A stretch of DNA of 64,000 bases, taken from Spirochaetales bacterium (GTDB taxonomy: Bacteria; Spirochaetota; Spirochaetia; SZUA-6; DRHE01). The position numbers and the translations under genes were made by a program. Location: contig JAUVWI010000001.1 of NCBI GenBank assembly GCA_030604195.1, positions 62,001 through 126,000 on the forward strand, written 5' to 3'. Numbering within the stretch: position 1 is the stretch's first letter; the number at the start of each line of letters is the position of its first letter. Positions 25,449 through 33,894 of this stretch are shown here, in pieces. A model generated the notes under the pieces. That model saw only the letters and a list, made by a program, of their open reading frames with translations, had not been told where the DNA came from and did no database searches.

Positions 25449-26591
25449 ATGGAAACCTTTCTTTCCCAGTTCATCTTTGGACTGCAGCGAGGCATTATTT
25501 ATGCGCTGATCGCCCTTGGCTATACCATGGTCTACGGCGTAGTGCGAATTATCAACTTTGCCTATGGCGAGATCTTCATGATCGGCGCCTTTATTTCGTT
25601 TTTCCTGGTCAATCTTCTGCCCCTGCCACCGGGCTTGAATATACTCATGGCCTTCCTGGTACCCATGCTCATCTGCGCGCTTCTGGGTATAGCAATGGAC
25701 GCTGTTGCCTACCGTCCATTACGAACCAAGCCCAGGCTGGCGGCATTGATCACCGCTATTGGTGTCTCTTTCTTTTTAGGGAATTTAGTATCATATATAA
25801 GTGCCGAGTCGGTAAGACTGGTGGCTGTTATTACCTTTGCCATAGCCCTGCTTATCATTCTCTACACTCTGAGCCGTGAATTCCTTAACTTTCCTAAAAA
25901 GAAAACAGGCTGGCAAACCAGCTTTACGCCGGTCATTATAGCTGTTGTTTCTCTTCTGGCAGTAGGGATTATTCTCTGGCTGTCCAAACCGGTGTTGGCG
26001 GAAATGAATTGGAAAGGATCGAGCTTTACAGCCTATCCGGTAGACAAATTGATCAAAGCGGTGAAGTACCCGCTGGTCGGTTCAGTCTATATAACTAATA
26101 TCCAGATCATGAATATTATCATCGCTGTGGTCCTAATGGTAGGGCTATCAATCCTGGTCAACAAGACCATGATCGGTATGGCCATGCGGGCCAGTAAGAA
26201 TAACAAGGAAGCCGTTTACCTGATGGGTATAAATGTGAACCGTGTGGTTGCTATTACCTTTCTCATCGGCACCGCCCTGGCCGGAGCAGCCGGAGTATTC
26301 AGTGGTATTACCTATCCCCGGCTCACAGCGCTCATGGGAATACAGCCCGGTTTAAAAGCCTTTATAGCTGCAGTGCTTGGCGGCATAGGCTCAATTGAAG
26401 GGGCCATGGTCGGCGGAGTTATTATGGGTCTGGCTGAACAATTCGCCATCGGGCTTTTGCCCAGCGATTTCGGTCCCCAGCATATTGATTTCACACCCCT
26501 TGGCGATGGAGTCGCTTTTGCCATACTCATTATCGTGCTCTTAGTGCGTCCCCAGGGGATATTCGGCGAACCACCCCAGGAAAAGATTTAG
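25449..26591 (+). CDS. livH: Branched-chain amino-acid ABC transporter permease LivH (set 2), enlarged
   Basis: 380 residues against 302 for the set 1 protein. N-terminal core GIIYALIALGYTMVYGVVRIINFAYGEIFMIGAF and C-terminal core (MAMRASKNNKEAVYLMGINVNRVVAITFLIGTALAGAAG, AVLGGIGSIEGAMVGG) are normal. The excess is an insertion of about 80 residues (about 115-205), holding two extra hydrophobic segments and a cytoplasmic or periplasmic loop with KKKTGW. Otherwise a standard HAAT permease; livM2 follows after 9 bases. Confidence 0.9.
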   Translation: METFLSQFIFGLQRGIIYALIALGYTMVYGVVRIINFAYGEIFMIGAFISFFLVNLLPLPPGLNILMAFLVPMLICALLGIAMDAVAYRPLRTKPRLAALITAIGVSFFLGNLVSYISAESVRLVAVITFAIALLIILYTLSREFLNFPKKKTGWQTSFTPVIIAVVSLLAVGIILWLSKPVLAEMNWKGSSFTAYPVDKLIKAVKYPLVGSVYITNIQIMNIIIAVVLMVGLSILVNKTMIGMAMRASKNNKEAVYLMGINVNRVVAITFLIGTALAGAAGVFSGITYPRLTALMGIQPGLKAFIAAVLGGIGSIEGAMVGGVIMGLAEQFAIGLLPSDFGPQHIDFTPLGDGVAFAILIIVLLVRPQGIFGEPPQEKI

Positions 26592-26600
26592 GAGCTTCAA

Positions 26601-27611
26601 ATGAAGAAAACAAAATATAGAAAAAGCTGGGTAATTCTTGTCTCCCTGCTCATATTCTATGCTCTGGTAATGATATTGAATAAAACCGGTATAATGAATG
26701 ATTACCTGCTGCGGGTATTGATATTGATGCTGATCAATATAATCCTGGCAGTCTCTCTGAACCTGATAAACGGCTTTACCGGCCTCTTTTCCATCGGCCA
26801 TGCCGGATTCATGATCACAGGGGGCTATGTAGCCGGATTTATCACCACCCTGCTCTTTAACATCAGCAGCGATACACCCTATCTACTGGCATTACCACTA
26901 TTTCTATTGGCCATTATAGTGGCAGCCCTGGTATCAGCGGTAGTGGGTTTCCTGATCGGACTTCCGGTTTTAAGGCTCTCCGATGATTACCTGGCAATTG
27001 TTACCATCGGCTTTGGTGAGATTATCAGGGTTATATTCAACTTTATCTCCTTCAAGAAAAAGGTAGGCGATTGGGAAATCGATATCGGCGGCCCCAGGGG
27101 TCTGCTGGGCATTCCCCCTCTTTCCAACTTCACAATTGTCTTCATTGTTACAATTGTGATCATCGTTTTGATCCGCAACTTCGTCTACTCCCGCCACGGC
27201 CGGGCATGTATTGCCATAAGGGAGAACGAGGTGGCAGCCCACATGATGGGTATCGATATTGTACGCTATAAGGTGCTGGCCTTTGTGCTCGGTTCCACCT
27301 TTGCCGGTATAGGCGGCGCAATGCTTGCCCACTTCATTCAGATACTTCATCCTACCATGGGCGGTTTTATGAAATCGGTGGAATATTTAATAATGGTTTA
27401 TCTGGGCGGTATGGGAAGTATTTCCGGGTCAATTATCGCTGCAGCCGGTTTGACCGCAATTACCGAAGTGCTCCGCCCCATCGGCGAACTGCGCATGGTG
27501 CTTTACGGTGCGGTGCTGGTCATCCTGATGCTCCGTATGCCCAACGGGTTAATGGGAAAACGGGAGTTCTGGTTTATTCTGCCCCGTAAGGAGAGAATGA
27601 GAGATGCTTAA
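26601..27611 (+). CDS. livM: Branched-chain amino-acid ABC transporter permease LivM (set 2)
   Basis: 336 residues. SLNLINGFTGLFSIGHAGFMITGGYVAG, LRLSDDYLAIVTIGFGEIIRVIFNF, GPRGLLGIPPL, the coupling loop ACIAIRENEVAAHMMGI, and MLAHFIQILHP are the LivM signatures. Overlaps livG2 by 8 bases. Confidence 0.94.
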   Translation: MKKTKYRKSWVILVSLLIFYALVMILNKTGIMNDYLLRVLILMLINIILAVSLNLINGFTGLFSIGHAGFMITGGYVAGFITTLLFNISSDTPYLLALPLFLLAIIVAALVSAVVGFLIGLPVLRLSDDYLAIVTIGFGEIIRVIFNFISFKKKVGDWEIDIGGPRGLLGIPPLSNFTIVFIVTIVIIVLIRNFVYSRHGRACIAIRENEVAAHMMGIDIVRYKVLAFVLGSTFAGIGGAMLAHFIQILHPTMGGFMKSVEYLIMVYLGGMGSISGSIIAAAGLTAITEVLRPIGELRMVLYGAVLVILMLRMPNGLMGKREFWFILPRKERMRDA

Positions 27612-28371
27612 GATTCAAAATTTAACTCATAGCTTCGAAGGCTTATTGGCGGTGAATGATTTTTCAATCGAGATTGAGGATCACAAGATAATCGGTTTAA
27701 TCGGACCTAACGGCGCGGGCAAGACCACTATATTCAACCTGATAACCGGGGTTTACCCCCCCTCCAGGGGGGGGCATATATTCTTCCAAGATCAGGAGAT
27801 CACCGGTAAAAAACCCCATAAGATAACCAGCAGGGGAATTGTCAGGACCTTTCAGAATATTCGTCTCTTCAACAACATGACGGTTCTGCAGAATATCTTG
27901 GTAGCCCGTCATTTTCGGATGAAAACGGGGATTATCGCATCGGTACTGCGCCTGCCCTCCTTTCACAGGGAGGAAAAAGAGGTTGAAGAAAAGGCCAGGG
28001 AGTACAGTAATATCTTTGGGCTGGATGATGTTTTATACGACGCGGCCGGCAGCCTGCCTTACGGGCGCCAGCGGCGCGTTGAGATAGCCAGGGCTCTGGT
28101 AACCGAGCCTAAACTGCTGCTGCTCGATGAACCGGCTGCCGGAATGAACTCGGCAGAGGCATTGCAGCTTCTCGATCTGATCCACCATATTGCCGATAAA
28201 TTCAGGCTCACCATCTTCCTTATCGAGCACCAGATGCCGGTGGTCATGGGCGTGGCAGAGCGGATTCACGTACTGGACTTCGGCAGCACAATCGCAGTTG
28301 GCACACCAAAGGATATCCAAAACGATCCCAAGGTTATTGAGGCTTATCTCGGAGAGGGGGCAAAGATATGA
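27604..28371 (+). CDS. livG: Branched-chain amino-acid ABC transporter ATPase LivG (set 2)
   Basis: 255 residues. Walker [11 protein letters not shown]-loop VRTFQNIRLFNNMTVLQN, a signature that reads LPYGRQRRVEIARALV (LPYG instead of LSGG, a known variant in this subfamily), Walker B LLLLDEPAAGMNSAE and H-switch FLIEHQM. Around codon 53-57 lies an unusual homopolymer hairpin of seven C, TCCA and eight G (27756-27774). livF2 follows with a 4-base overlap. Confidence 0.94.
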   Translation: MLKIQNLTHSFEGLLAVNDFSIEIEDHKIIGLIGPNGAGKTTIFNLITGVYPPSRGGHIFFQDQEITGKKPHKITSRGIVRTFQNIRLFNNMTVLQNILVARHFRMKTGIIASVLRLPSFHREEKEVEEKAREYSNIFGLDDVLYDAAGSLPYGRQRRVEIARALVTEPKLLLLDEPAAGMNSAEALQLLDLIHHIADKFRLTIFLIEHQMPVVMGVAERIHVLDFGSTIAVGTPKDIQNDPKVIEAYLGEGAKI

Positions 28372-29078
28372 TTCTGGAAGTGAACGATCTTGTTGTTTCT
28401 TACGGAGCAATTTGCGCGGTCAAGGGAATATCCTTTAACGTGGAAGAGGGAGAGGTAGTAACCCTGATCGGGGCCAATGGCGCAGGAAAAACTACAACCC
28501 TGAAGACAATTTCCGGATTGCTGCGCCCTGATTCCGGTTCTATCAAGTTCAAGGGGGAAGAGATTAAGCATATCCTGCCCAATAAGATTGTGGAGCTTGG
28601 TATCTGCCAGGTGCCGGAGGGACGGGGTATCTTTACCAACCTTACAGTGCAGGAAAATCTTACCCTGGCCACCTATACCCGGGCCAAGGAAAAGGATCAA
28701 CTGAAAAAGGATTATGAGCGGGTTTTTTCCATTTTCCCCAGGCTTGAAGAGCGCCGCACACAATCCGCAGGCACCCTCTCCGGAGGTGAACAGCAGATGC
28801 TCGCTGTTGCCCGCGCCCTGATGACCAAGGGGCAGATCATGCTTTTAGATGAGCCCTCCATGGGACTGGCGCCTGTGCTGGTAGATGAGATCTTTAAGGT
28901 CATTAAGGAAATAAATGACATGGGCACTACAATCCTGCTTGTCGAGCAGAATGCCTATAAAGCCCTGGAGATTGCCAACCGGGCCTATGTGCTGGAAACC
29001 GGGGAAGTAGCCCTGTCCGGTTACTCAGATGATCTAAAAAATGAGGAAAGGATTAAAAAGGCCTATCTGGGAGGTTAA
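28368..29078 (+). CDS. livF: Branched-chain amino-acid ABC transporter ATPase LivF (set 2)
   Basis: 236 residues. Walker A GANGAGKTT, Q-loop VPEGRGIFTNLTVQEN, signature LSGGEQQMLAVARALM, Walker B MLLDEPSMGLAP and LLVEQNAYKAL. Last gene of the plus-strand set 2 operon. Confidence 0.95.
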   Translation: MILEVNDLVVSYGAICAVKGISFNVEEGEVVTLIGANGAGKTTTLKTISGLLRPDSGSIKFKGEEIKHILPNKIVELGICQVPEGRGIFTNLTVQENLTLATYTRAKEKDQLKKDYERVFSIFPRLEERRTQSAGTLSGGEQQMLAVARALMTKGQIMLLDEPSMGLAPVLVDEIFKVIKEINDMGTTILLVEQNAYKALEIANRAYVLETGEVALSGYSDDLKNEERIKKAYLGG

Positions 29079-29089
29079 AGCCAAAGCCC

Positions 29090-29124
29090 AAAACTATTAT
29101 CCTTGAAAAGGCGGCGATAGTTTT
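29090..29124. terminator. Possible weak terminator hairpin between convergent genes
   Basis: AAAACTAT (29090-29097) pairs with ATAGTTTT (29117-29124), with a small inner stem CCTT-GAAA-AAGG. There is no long T run beyond the stem itself. It lies in the 82-base gap between livF2 and the convergent regulator gene. Confidence 0.4.
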
Positions 29125-29160
29125 AGTTTCAGGTTTTAACCCAGAAGGTTCAGGGCTTTG

Positions 29161-29811
29161 CTACTCCCGTTGCTCCTGATTTCTCCGGCGGGTGCTCACA
29201 AAACGGGCAAAATCATTAATATTCTTCACAATAATCCGATCCGGATAAAGTTCTATCCGGCGCTGACTCACAAAATGGTTTATTACCTCACTGCATTTGG
29301 CCGGTGAAATCCCGGCCCAGTGAGCTACATCGTCAACCGTTGTTTTAAACTCCATGGTATCCACTTCAGCCATGTTTACCGGCTCATTTTCAGCCAGCAT
29401 CAGAAAAACGTCGGCAATCTTGGCTTCAACATCATTAAGGGTCAGGATCAGGAATTTTCGCTTCTGATCATAAACCCGGTTGGCGAAGAGCTTCAGCAGC
29501 TTAAGGGCAATCTGGGGATTACCCTGCATAAGTATCTCAAAGTTTTCCCTGTTAAAGGCCAGACCGCTTACCGCGTCCATGGCGATAGCCGTTGCCGAGC
29601 GCGGCGCTTCCTCTAATATTGCCATCTCACCGAAAATTTCCCCCGGCTGCAGTATGGCCACCGTCTTTTCGATCTCGCCCATTATTTTGATAATCTGTAC
29701 CCTGCCCTTCTGAATCAGGAAAAAGGTATCTCCAGGTTCATATTCACAGAATATAACCTCACCTTTTTCAAAACTAACCCGGAAACGGTTGAACATGCCA
29801 TTATCGAACAA
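29161..29811 (-). CDS. Crp/Fnr-type transcriptional regulator
   Basis: 216 residues. An N-terminal cyclic-nucleotide-binding-like domain (FCEYEPGDTFFLIQKGRVQIIK, LQPGEIFGEMAILEEAPRSATAIA) is joined by a long helix to a C-terminal winged helix (VDDVAHWAGISPAKCSEVINHFVSQRRIELYPDRIIV). The effector-binding PRSAT segment resembles those of cAMP-type domains, but the ligand is not known. Follows the gene at 29814 by 2 bases, presumably in one transcript. Confidence 0.85.
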   Translation of the reverse strand: MFDNGMFNRFRVSFEKGEVIFCEYEPGDTFFLIQKGRVQIIKIMGEIEKTVAILQPGEIFGEMAILEEAPRSATAIAMDAVSGLAFNRENFEILMQGNPQIALKLLKLFANRVYDQKRKFLILTLNDVEAKIADVFLMLAENEPVNMAEVDTMEFKTTVDDVAHWAGISPAKCSEVINHFVSQRRIELYPDRIIVKNINDFARFVSTRRRNQEQRE

Positions 29812-29813
29812 AC

Positions 29814-30824
29814 CTAGCCCCCTTCAATAGCCCGTAGGGCCTTGCGTGTTTTCCGGTGGAGTGGTGAATCTTTAGCTTCCATAGATAAAATCTTCTTATA
29901 GAAACCTGTTGCCCTATTTTTATCGCCTTTCCTGTCATAACAGTTACCCACAAAAAAGAGGGCATCACGAAGATCCGGATGTTTTGGATAGTTCTGTACC
30001 AGGCTGGTAAAGGATTGTATACACTTATCATACTGCTCAAGATGAAAAAGACAGCGGCCAATCTCAAAATAAGCCCTGGCCACATACTCTTCATCCTGGC
30101 TATTATCTGCAATTATCTTGAATTCCCTGAATGCCTCCTGGTACTTCTGCTGACTGACCAGGCTGATCGCATTATAAAAAGCCTTTGCCACATCGGACAT
30201 TTCCTTTTTCTGCGCCGGTTTCTCAAAAGCCACTGCGTTACCTTCAGACACCGGCGCCTGTGGCGGCCCCTTTCCCTGGCCATATTTGGATAGACACTCT
30301 TCGGTCAGCTCTATTTTTCTGGTAACATCATCTGCATAGGCGCCTGAGGGATAATAAACAAGATAGCGTTTATAGGCATAGAGAGCCTGGGAGTACCGCT
30401 TATTTTTCATATAATATTCGCCGATTTTATATAAACCGGTTTCCGGTTTTACAGCAACTTCCGAGTATAAAAGATTCTGCACCCGCTTGTGAATTCGTCT
30501 GAGCTGGTTGGAAAAAACCTTTAGCATTTTCAGTATGATCCGGGTATTCTGGGTAACCACCTGCTCAAATTCCGGTATGGAGAAAGCAATTACATTTGAA
30601 TCCTGAAGCACCAGGGCGGTTTCTTCCCTCGGGAATCTGCCCAGCGCTGATTTGACGCCGAAGAATTCCCCGGTTTTGATAGGGTCATGGATCTCCTGAC
30701 CGGTTTCGATATCCAGATAATTGAGACTCACCTTACCGGAATTCAAAATAAATATTTTATCGCTGCGATCGCCCTTAAAAAAGATTATCGAGTTTTCCTT
30801 ATACCTTATTGCTTTGGGTGACAA
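29814..30824 (-). CDS. Cyclic-nucleotide-binding domain fused to TPR repeats
   Basis: 336 residues. Residues about 1-120 form a Crp-type sensor domain (IFFKGDRSDKIFILNSGKVSLNYL, TGEFFGVKSALGRFPREETALVL). Instead of a DNA-binding domain the rest carries TPR-like helical pairs (KIGEYYMKNKRYSQALYAYKRYLVYYPSG; YFEIGRCLFHLEQYDKCIQSFTSLVQNYP; ALFFVGNCYDRKGDKNRATGFYKKIL). I infer that it senses a small molecule and docks to a protein partner. The Crp-like gene follows 2 bases later, so the two may act together. Confidence 0.85.
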   Translation of the reverse strand: MSPKAIRYKENSIIFFKGDRSDKIFILNSGKVSLNYLDIETGQEIHDPIKTGEFFGVKSALGRFPREETALVLQDSNVIAFSIPEFEQVVTQNTRIILKMLKVFSNQLRRIHKRVQNLLYSEVAVKPETGLYKIGEYYMKNKRYSQALYAYKRYLVYYPSGAYADDVTRKIELTEECLSKYGQGKGPPQAPVSEGNAVAFEKPAQKKEMSDVAKAFYNAISLVSQQKYQEAFREFKIIADNSQDEEYVARAYFEIGRCLFHLEQYDKCIQSFTSLVQNYPKHPDLRDALFFVGNCYDRKGDKNRATGFYKKILSMEAKDSPLHRKTRKALRAIEGG

Positions 30825-30859
30825 AGCCTTTCTCCTTGGTTGATAATACTTATATTACC

Positions 30860-32092
30860 CTAAACGTCAAAGGGCAAATAATCAAGAACCTTCTTAAAAC
30901 CTACAGCTTTTCTTATTCCTGACAATAACGCAGCCGGATCACCCTTTACCAGCATCTCTCTGCCGCCAACCGAAAGTTGAGTATAATCACTACTCCCTGC
31001 AAAGAGTTCTTCATATTTCATCGATCCGTAGATCGCTCTACCTTCCTGAATAAGGAGCTCAATATCCTCCATTTCAGCATTTACCAGAGCTTCATAGGGA
31101 TCATTATCCCTGGGTTTAATCAGCAGCAGATCCGCAAGCTTACCCTCTTCTATAGAGCCGATCTTATCCTGCATTCTAAAGGCCGCAGCCGGGTTTGCGG
31201 TTACCATCTGAACCAGAGTATGAGCCGGGAGATCCTCACCATACATCCGGCGGTAAATTTCCCTGGCAAAACGCATTTCTTCCAGCAGATTAACAGAACC
31301 GGTATGGGTTGAATCAGTTCCTAAACTAACCGGGATTCCTGCCCCCAGGATCTTTCTGATCTTGCAGGTCAGGTTAAACATAAACATATTGGAGGCCGGG
31401 CACCAGCCAACAGCTGCTCCTGCCTTCTTTGTTTTTTTGATGTCCTCATCGCTGAATCCTATGCAGTGAATCAGAATATCATAATCATCCAGGCAGTGAA
31501 GCTCCTTAAGGATCTCAATGCCCCTCTGGGACTCTTCGTCAAAACCTTCTTCCAGATGGGTTATAAAGGGATAATTATTCTTTACCGCCCTGGTGTGCTC
31601 TGCCTCAATACCTTCACCCCATTTAAGATCATAAGATGAACACTCATGGGCAAGGGTGTAATTTTGAATAACCCGAATGGGCAGCAAAGGAATAAACTCT
31701 TCATTAAATTCGTGGGGGAAATGATCATTCACCGTAACCACACCGGAAAAGAGATTCTTATAAGCCCCCAGAAAATAGCTCTGTTCAATTGTAATATTCG
31801 CCCTTTCTTTGTAAACCTCAGAGGATTTCAAATCATTATCCCAGGGCGCCCAGTTCAGATAATAATTGCCGGGTTTTGGACCGACCCTGGGAAGATAATC
31901 CCCCCGCAGATGATCATGAATATTGATCAGCGCCGGATAGAGAAATAAATCCCCGTCAGCAGAGCTGATATCAAACCTGGCCTTAGCTCCGATGGCCGCA
32001 ATACGCTTTCGCTCGATCTTTAGACATTGATCATGATGCACCTTATCAGGTGTTATTAAAGTAATGTTGCTGAGAGAATACATATTCTGCAT
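30860..32092 (-). CDS. Amidohydrolase family protein (deaminase type)
   Basis: 410 residues. A beta-sandwich N-terminal part precedes the metal-dependent TIM barrel. Ligands are visible: HDH in INIHDHLRG near residue 59, a His in FITHLEEGF, IHCIGFSDEDIKKTKKAGAAVGWCPASN and the Asp in SLGTDSTHTGS. The second composite sandwich includes IGSIEEGKLADLLLI, typical of the ATZ/TRZ and guanine deaminase group. Substrate unknown: nucleobase or arylamine-type deamination is the common chemistry. It stands alone, divergent from mlaE. Confidence 0.8.
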   Translation of the reverse strand: MQNMYSLSNITLITPDKVHHDQCLKIERKRIAAIGAKARFDISSADGDLFLYPALINIHDHLRGDYLPRVGPKPGNYYLNWAPWDNDLKSSEVYKERANITIEQSYFLGAYKNLFSGVVTVNDHFPHEFNEEFIPLLPIRVIQNYTLAHECSSYDLKWGEGIEAEHTRAVKNNYPFITHLEEGFDEESQRGIEILKELHCLDDYDILIHCIGFSDEDIKKTKKAGAAVGWCPASNMFMFNLTCKIRKILGAGIPVSLGTDSTHTGSVNLLEEMRFAREIYRRMYGEDLPAHTLVQMVTANPAAAFRMQDKIGSIEEGKLADLLLIKPRDNDPYEALVNAEMEDIELLIQEGRAIYGSMKYEELFAGSSDYTQLSVGGREMLVKGDPAALLSGIRKAVGFKKVLDYLPFDV

Positions 32093-32224
32093 GAATATCC
32101 CTTTCCAATTAACGCTCTATTGTAAGAAGCTTATATCCCCATGTCAATCTCATTCTATTATCGGACACAAGAGCTATTTTTGTCAGGAATAAAATTATTG
32201 AAGTAAAAAGCGAATTATGCTATG

Positions 32225-32230
32225 TATAAT
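32225..32230 (+). promoter_or_regulatory. -10 box immediately upstream of the mlaE-like gene
   Basis: A perfect TATAAT at 32225-32230 ends 5 bases before the ATG at 32236, so transcription would begin at or beside the start codon. I see no -35 at a normal distance (TTGAAG at 32198 is 21 bases away) and no ribosome-binding site. Confidence 0.45.
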
Positions 32231-32235
32231 AGAAT

Positions 32236-33012
32236 ATGGTTGCTCATTTAGGACGCTGGTTTAAAACAAAAGTAAAAAACTTCCTCTATGCCAGCGGTTT
32301 TCTGCTTACTCTGCTCAGGGAATCCGTTCTCTTCATCAAGCGCAGGCAGGTAGGTTTCAAGGTGCTGGTAATGCAAATTCTCTTTACCGCCGTGGAGGCT
32401 ATAGGAATAATCTCCCTGATATCACTCTCTCTGGGCGCGGTGATCATTGTTCAGGGTATTACCATATTGCCCAAGTTCGGCCAGGGCAACCTCATCTACA
32501 CTATATTGATCATCGTTATCACCCGTGAACTTGGTCCAATTCTAACTGCTTTTATCATTATCGCCCGCTCAGGTACGGCCATAGCCACTGAGCTGGGGAA
32601 TATGGTGGTTTCTCATGAAATCGAGGCATACGTCTCTGTTGGGATCAATCCCTTCTCCTACCTGCTGGTGCCCCGCTTTTTAGGTGTGATTTTTTCCATG
32701 ATGCTTTTAACTGTGTATTTTAACCTCTTTGGCTTATTCGGCTCCTATATAGTGACCCAATTTGTAAAACCCATTCAATTTCTAGAATACTTTCGATCTC
32801 TGCTCTCCACCATGCAGATAGTGGATATTATCTCTTCCATGATCAAAAGCATCGTATTCGGCATTATTATCGGTTTTATCGCAACCTACCAGGGATTCCA
32901 GGTTCAGGTAGCCTCTACTGAAATACCTCAGATCGCTATTAAGTCAGTGGGACAGGGTTTTGCTCTCTGTATTCTGGCTAATGCCCTGATAACCATGATA
33001 TACTATATTTAA
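32236..33012 (+). CDS. mlaE: MlaE-family ABC permease for lipid transport
   Basis: 258 residues with about five membrane spans. Family signatures: SLGAVIIVQG, the ITRELGPILTAFIIIARSGTAIATELGNMVVSHEIEAYVSVGINPFSYLLVPRFLG region and TYQGFQVQVASTEIPQIAIKSVGQG near the end. With the downstream ATPase and MCE protein it would form a phospholipid (or other lipid) transporter spanning the periplasm between the two membranes. The ATPase gene follows after 13 bases. Confidence 0.92.
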   Translation: MVAHLGRWFKTKVKNFLYASGFLLTLLRESVLFIKRRQVGFKVLVMQILFTAVEAIGIISLISLSLGAVIIVQGITILPKFGQGNLIYTILIIVITRELGPILTAFIIIARSGTAIATELGNMVVSHEIEAYVSVGINPFSYLLVPRFLGVIFSMMLLTVYFNLFGLFGSYIVTQFVKPIQFLEYFRSLLSTMQIVDIISSMIKSIVFGIIIGFIATYQGFQVQVASTEIPQIAIKSVGQGFALCILANALITMIYYI

Positions 33013-33025
33013 AGAAATTTGAACT

Positions 33026-33808
33026 ATGGAAGATATAATCAGGCTGGAGAAAATCAGCATCCTTTCCCAGAACTTCGAGGTGCTGCATAAGGTAAGCGTC
33101 CGCTTTCCGAGAGGCAAGAGCACCGTTATCATGGGTCCCTCAGGTTGTGGCAAAAGCACCCTGTTAAAAGTAGCAGCAGGAATAATGCTCCCTGACAGCG
33201 GCCATCTGTTCTGGGAAGATAAAAACCTCTTAAAACTCTCAGAGAAAAAAACAGCGGCTTTCCGCAAGAGTAATGGCTTTGTCTTCCAGGACGGCGCTCT
33301 CTGGTCCAATAAAAGCATGTTTGAAAACCTGGCTCTGCCGCTGCAGTTCTATTGCCGCGACTGGAGCCGCGCTGAAATAGAAGGCCGGGTCTTTTCTCTG
33401 CTCGATATTATGAACCTCTCCAGCCAGTCACACTTAAGACCGGCCCAGCTTTCCTACGGCGAGCGTAAACTGGTATCATTTCTACGTGCATTGGTTTTGA
33501 AACCATCGATAATATTTATGGACGAACCTACCCTTTCCGTTGATCACGAAATGAGCGAGCGTATGTTTAAAATGATCAAGGAGCTGAAAGCGGAGGATTG
33601 CTCCATAATCGCCGTCACTCACGATTCAAATTTGATCTCTCTGATTGCCGATTATCTGGTTATAGTAAAGAGCGGCTATGTAATCGAAGAGGGTGATTTT
33701 GAACAGGTACGCCGCTCCACCAATCCTGAAGTGTCCAAAATACTCTCTCAGGTCTTAAGTGAAGCAGCAACTTATGATCAGGATCTATTGAATCTTTTGA
33801 ATGGCTGA
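33026..33808 (+). CDS. mlaF: MlaF-type ABC ATPase
   Basis: 260 residues. Walker A GPSGCGKST, Q-loop FVFQDGALWSNKSMFENLALPLQF, Walker B IIFMDEPT and H-switch AVTHDSN. The signature motif reads LSYGERK in place of LSGGQ, a departure from most MlaF proteins that affects the residues facing the nucleotide. Partner of the MlaE permease. Confidence 0.9.
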   Translation: MEDIIRLEKISILSQNFEVLHKVSVRFPRGKSTVIMGPSGCGKSTLLKVAAGIMLPDSGHLFWEDKNLLKLSEKKTAAFRKSNGFVFQDGALWSNKSMFENLALPLQFYCRDWSRAEIEGRVFSLLDIMNLSSQSHLRPAQLSYGERKLVSFLRALVLKPSIIFMDEPTLSVDHEMSERMFKMIKELKAEDCSIIAVTHDSNLISLIADYLVIVKSGYVIEEGDFEQVRRSTNPEVSKILSQVLSEAATYDQDLLNLLNG

Positions 33809-33853
33809 CTCAGGTGCAAATGCAACATTTGCTTGTGGCAATAAATTGTCACA

Positions 33854-33882
33854 TTGACAAGGCCTATGTTTTTCGGCTAGAT
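33854..33882 (+). promoter_or_regulatory. Internal promoter before the mlaD gene
   Basis: TTGACA at 33854-33859 and CTAGAT at 33877-33882, spacer 17. The predicted start point (about 33889) falls 6 bases before the ATG at 33895 and inside the alternative GTG start at 33886, which argues for the ATG and a nearly leaderless message. Confidence 0.5.
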
Positions 33883-33894
33883 TAGGTGAATAAA

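Noticed and set aside
29085..29159. Long AAAGCCC ... GGGCTTT pairing around the hairpin
   Set aside because: The stem is only seven pairs with a very long loop; not reliable as a structure.
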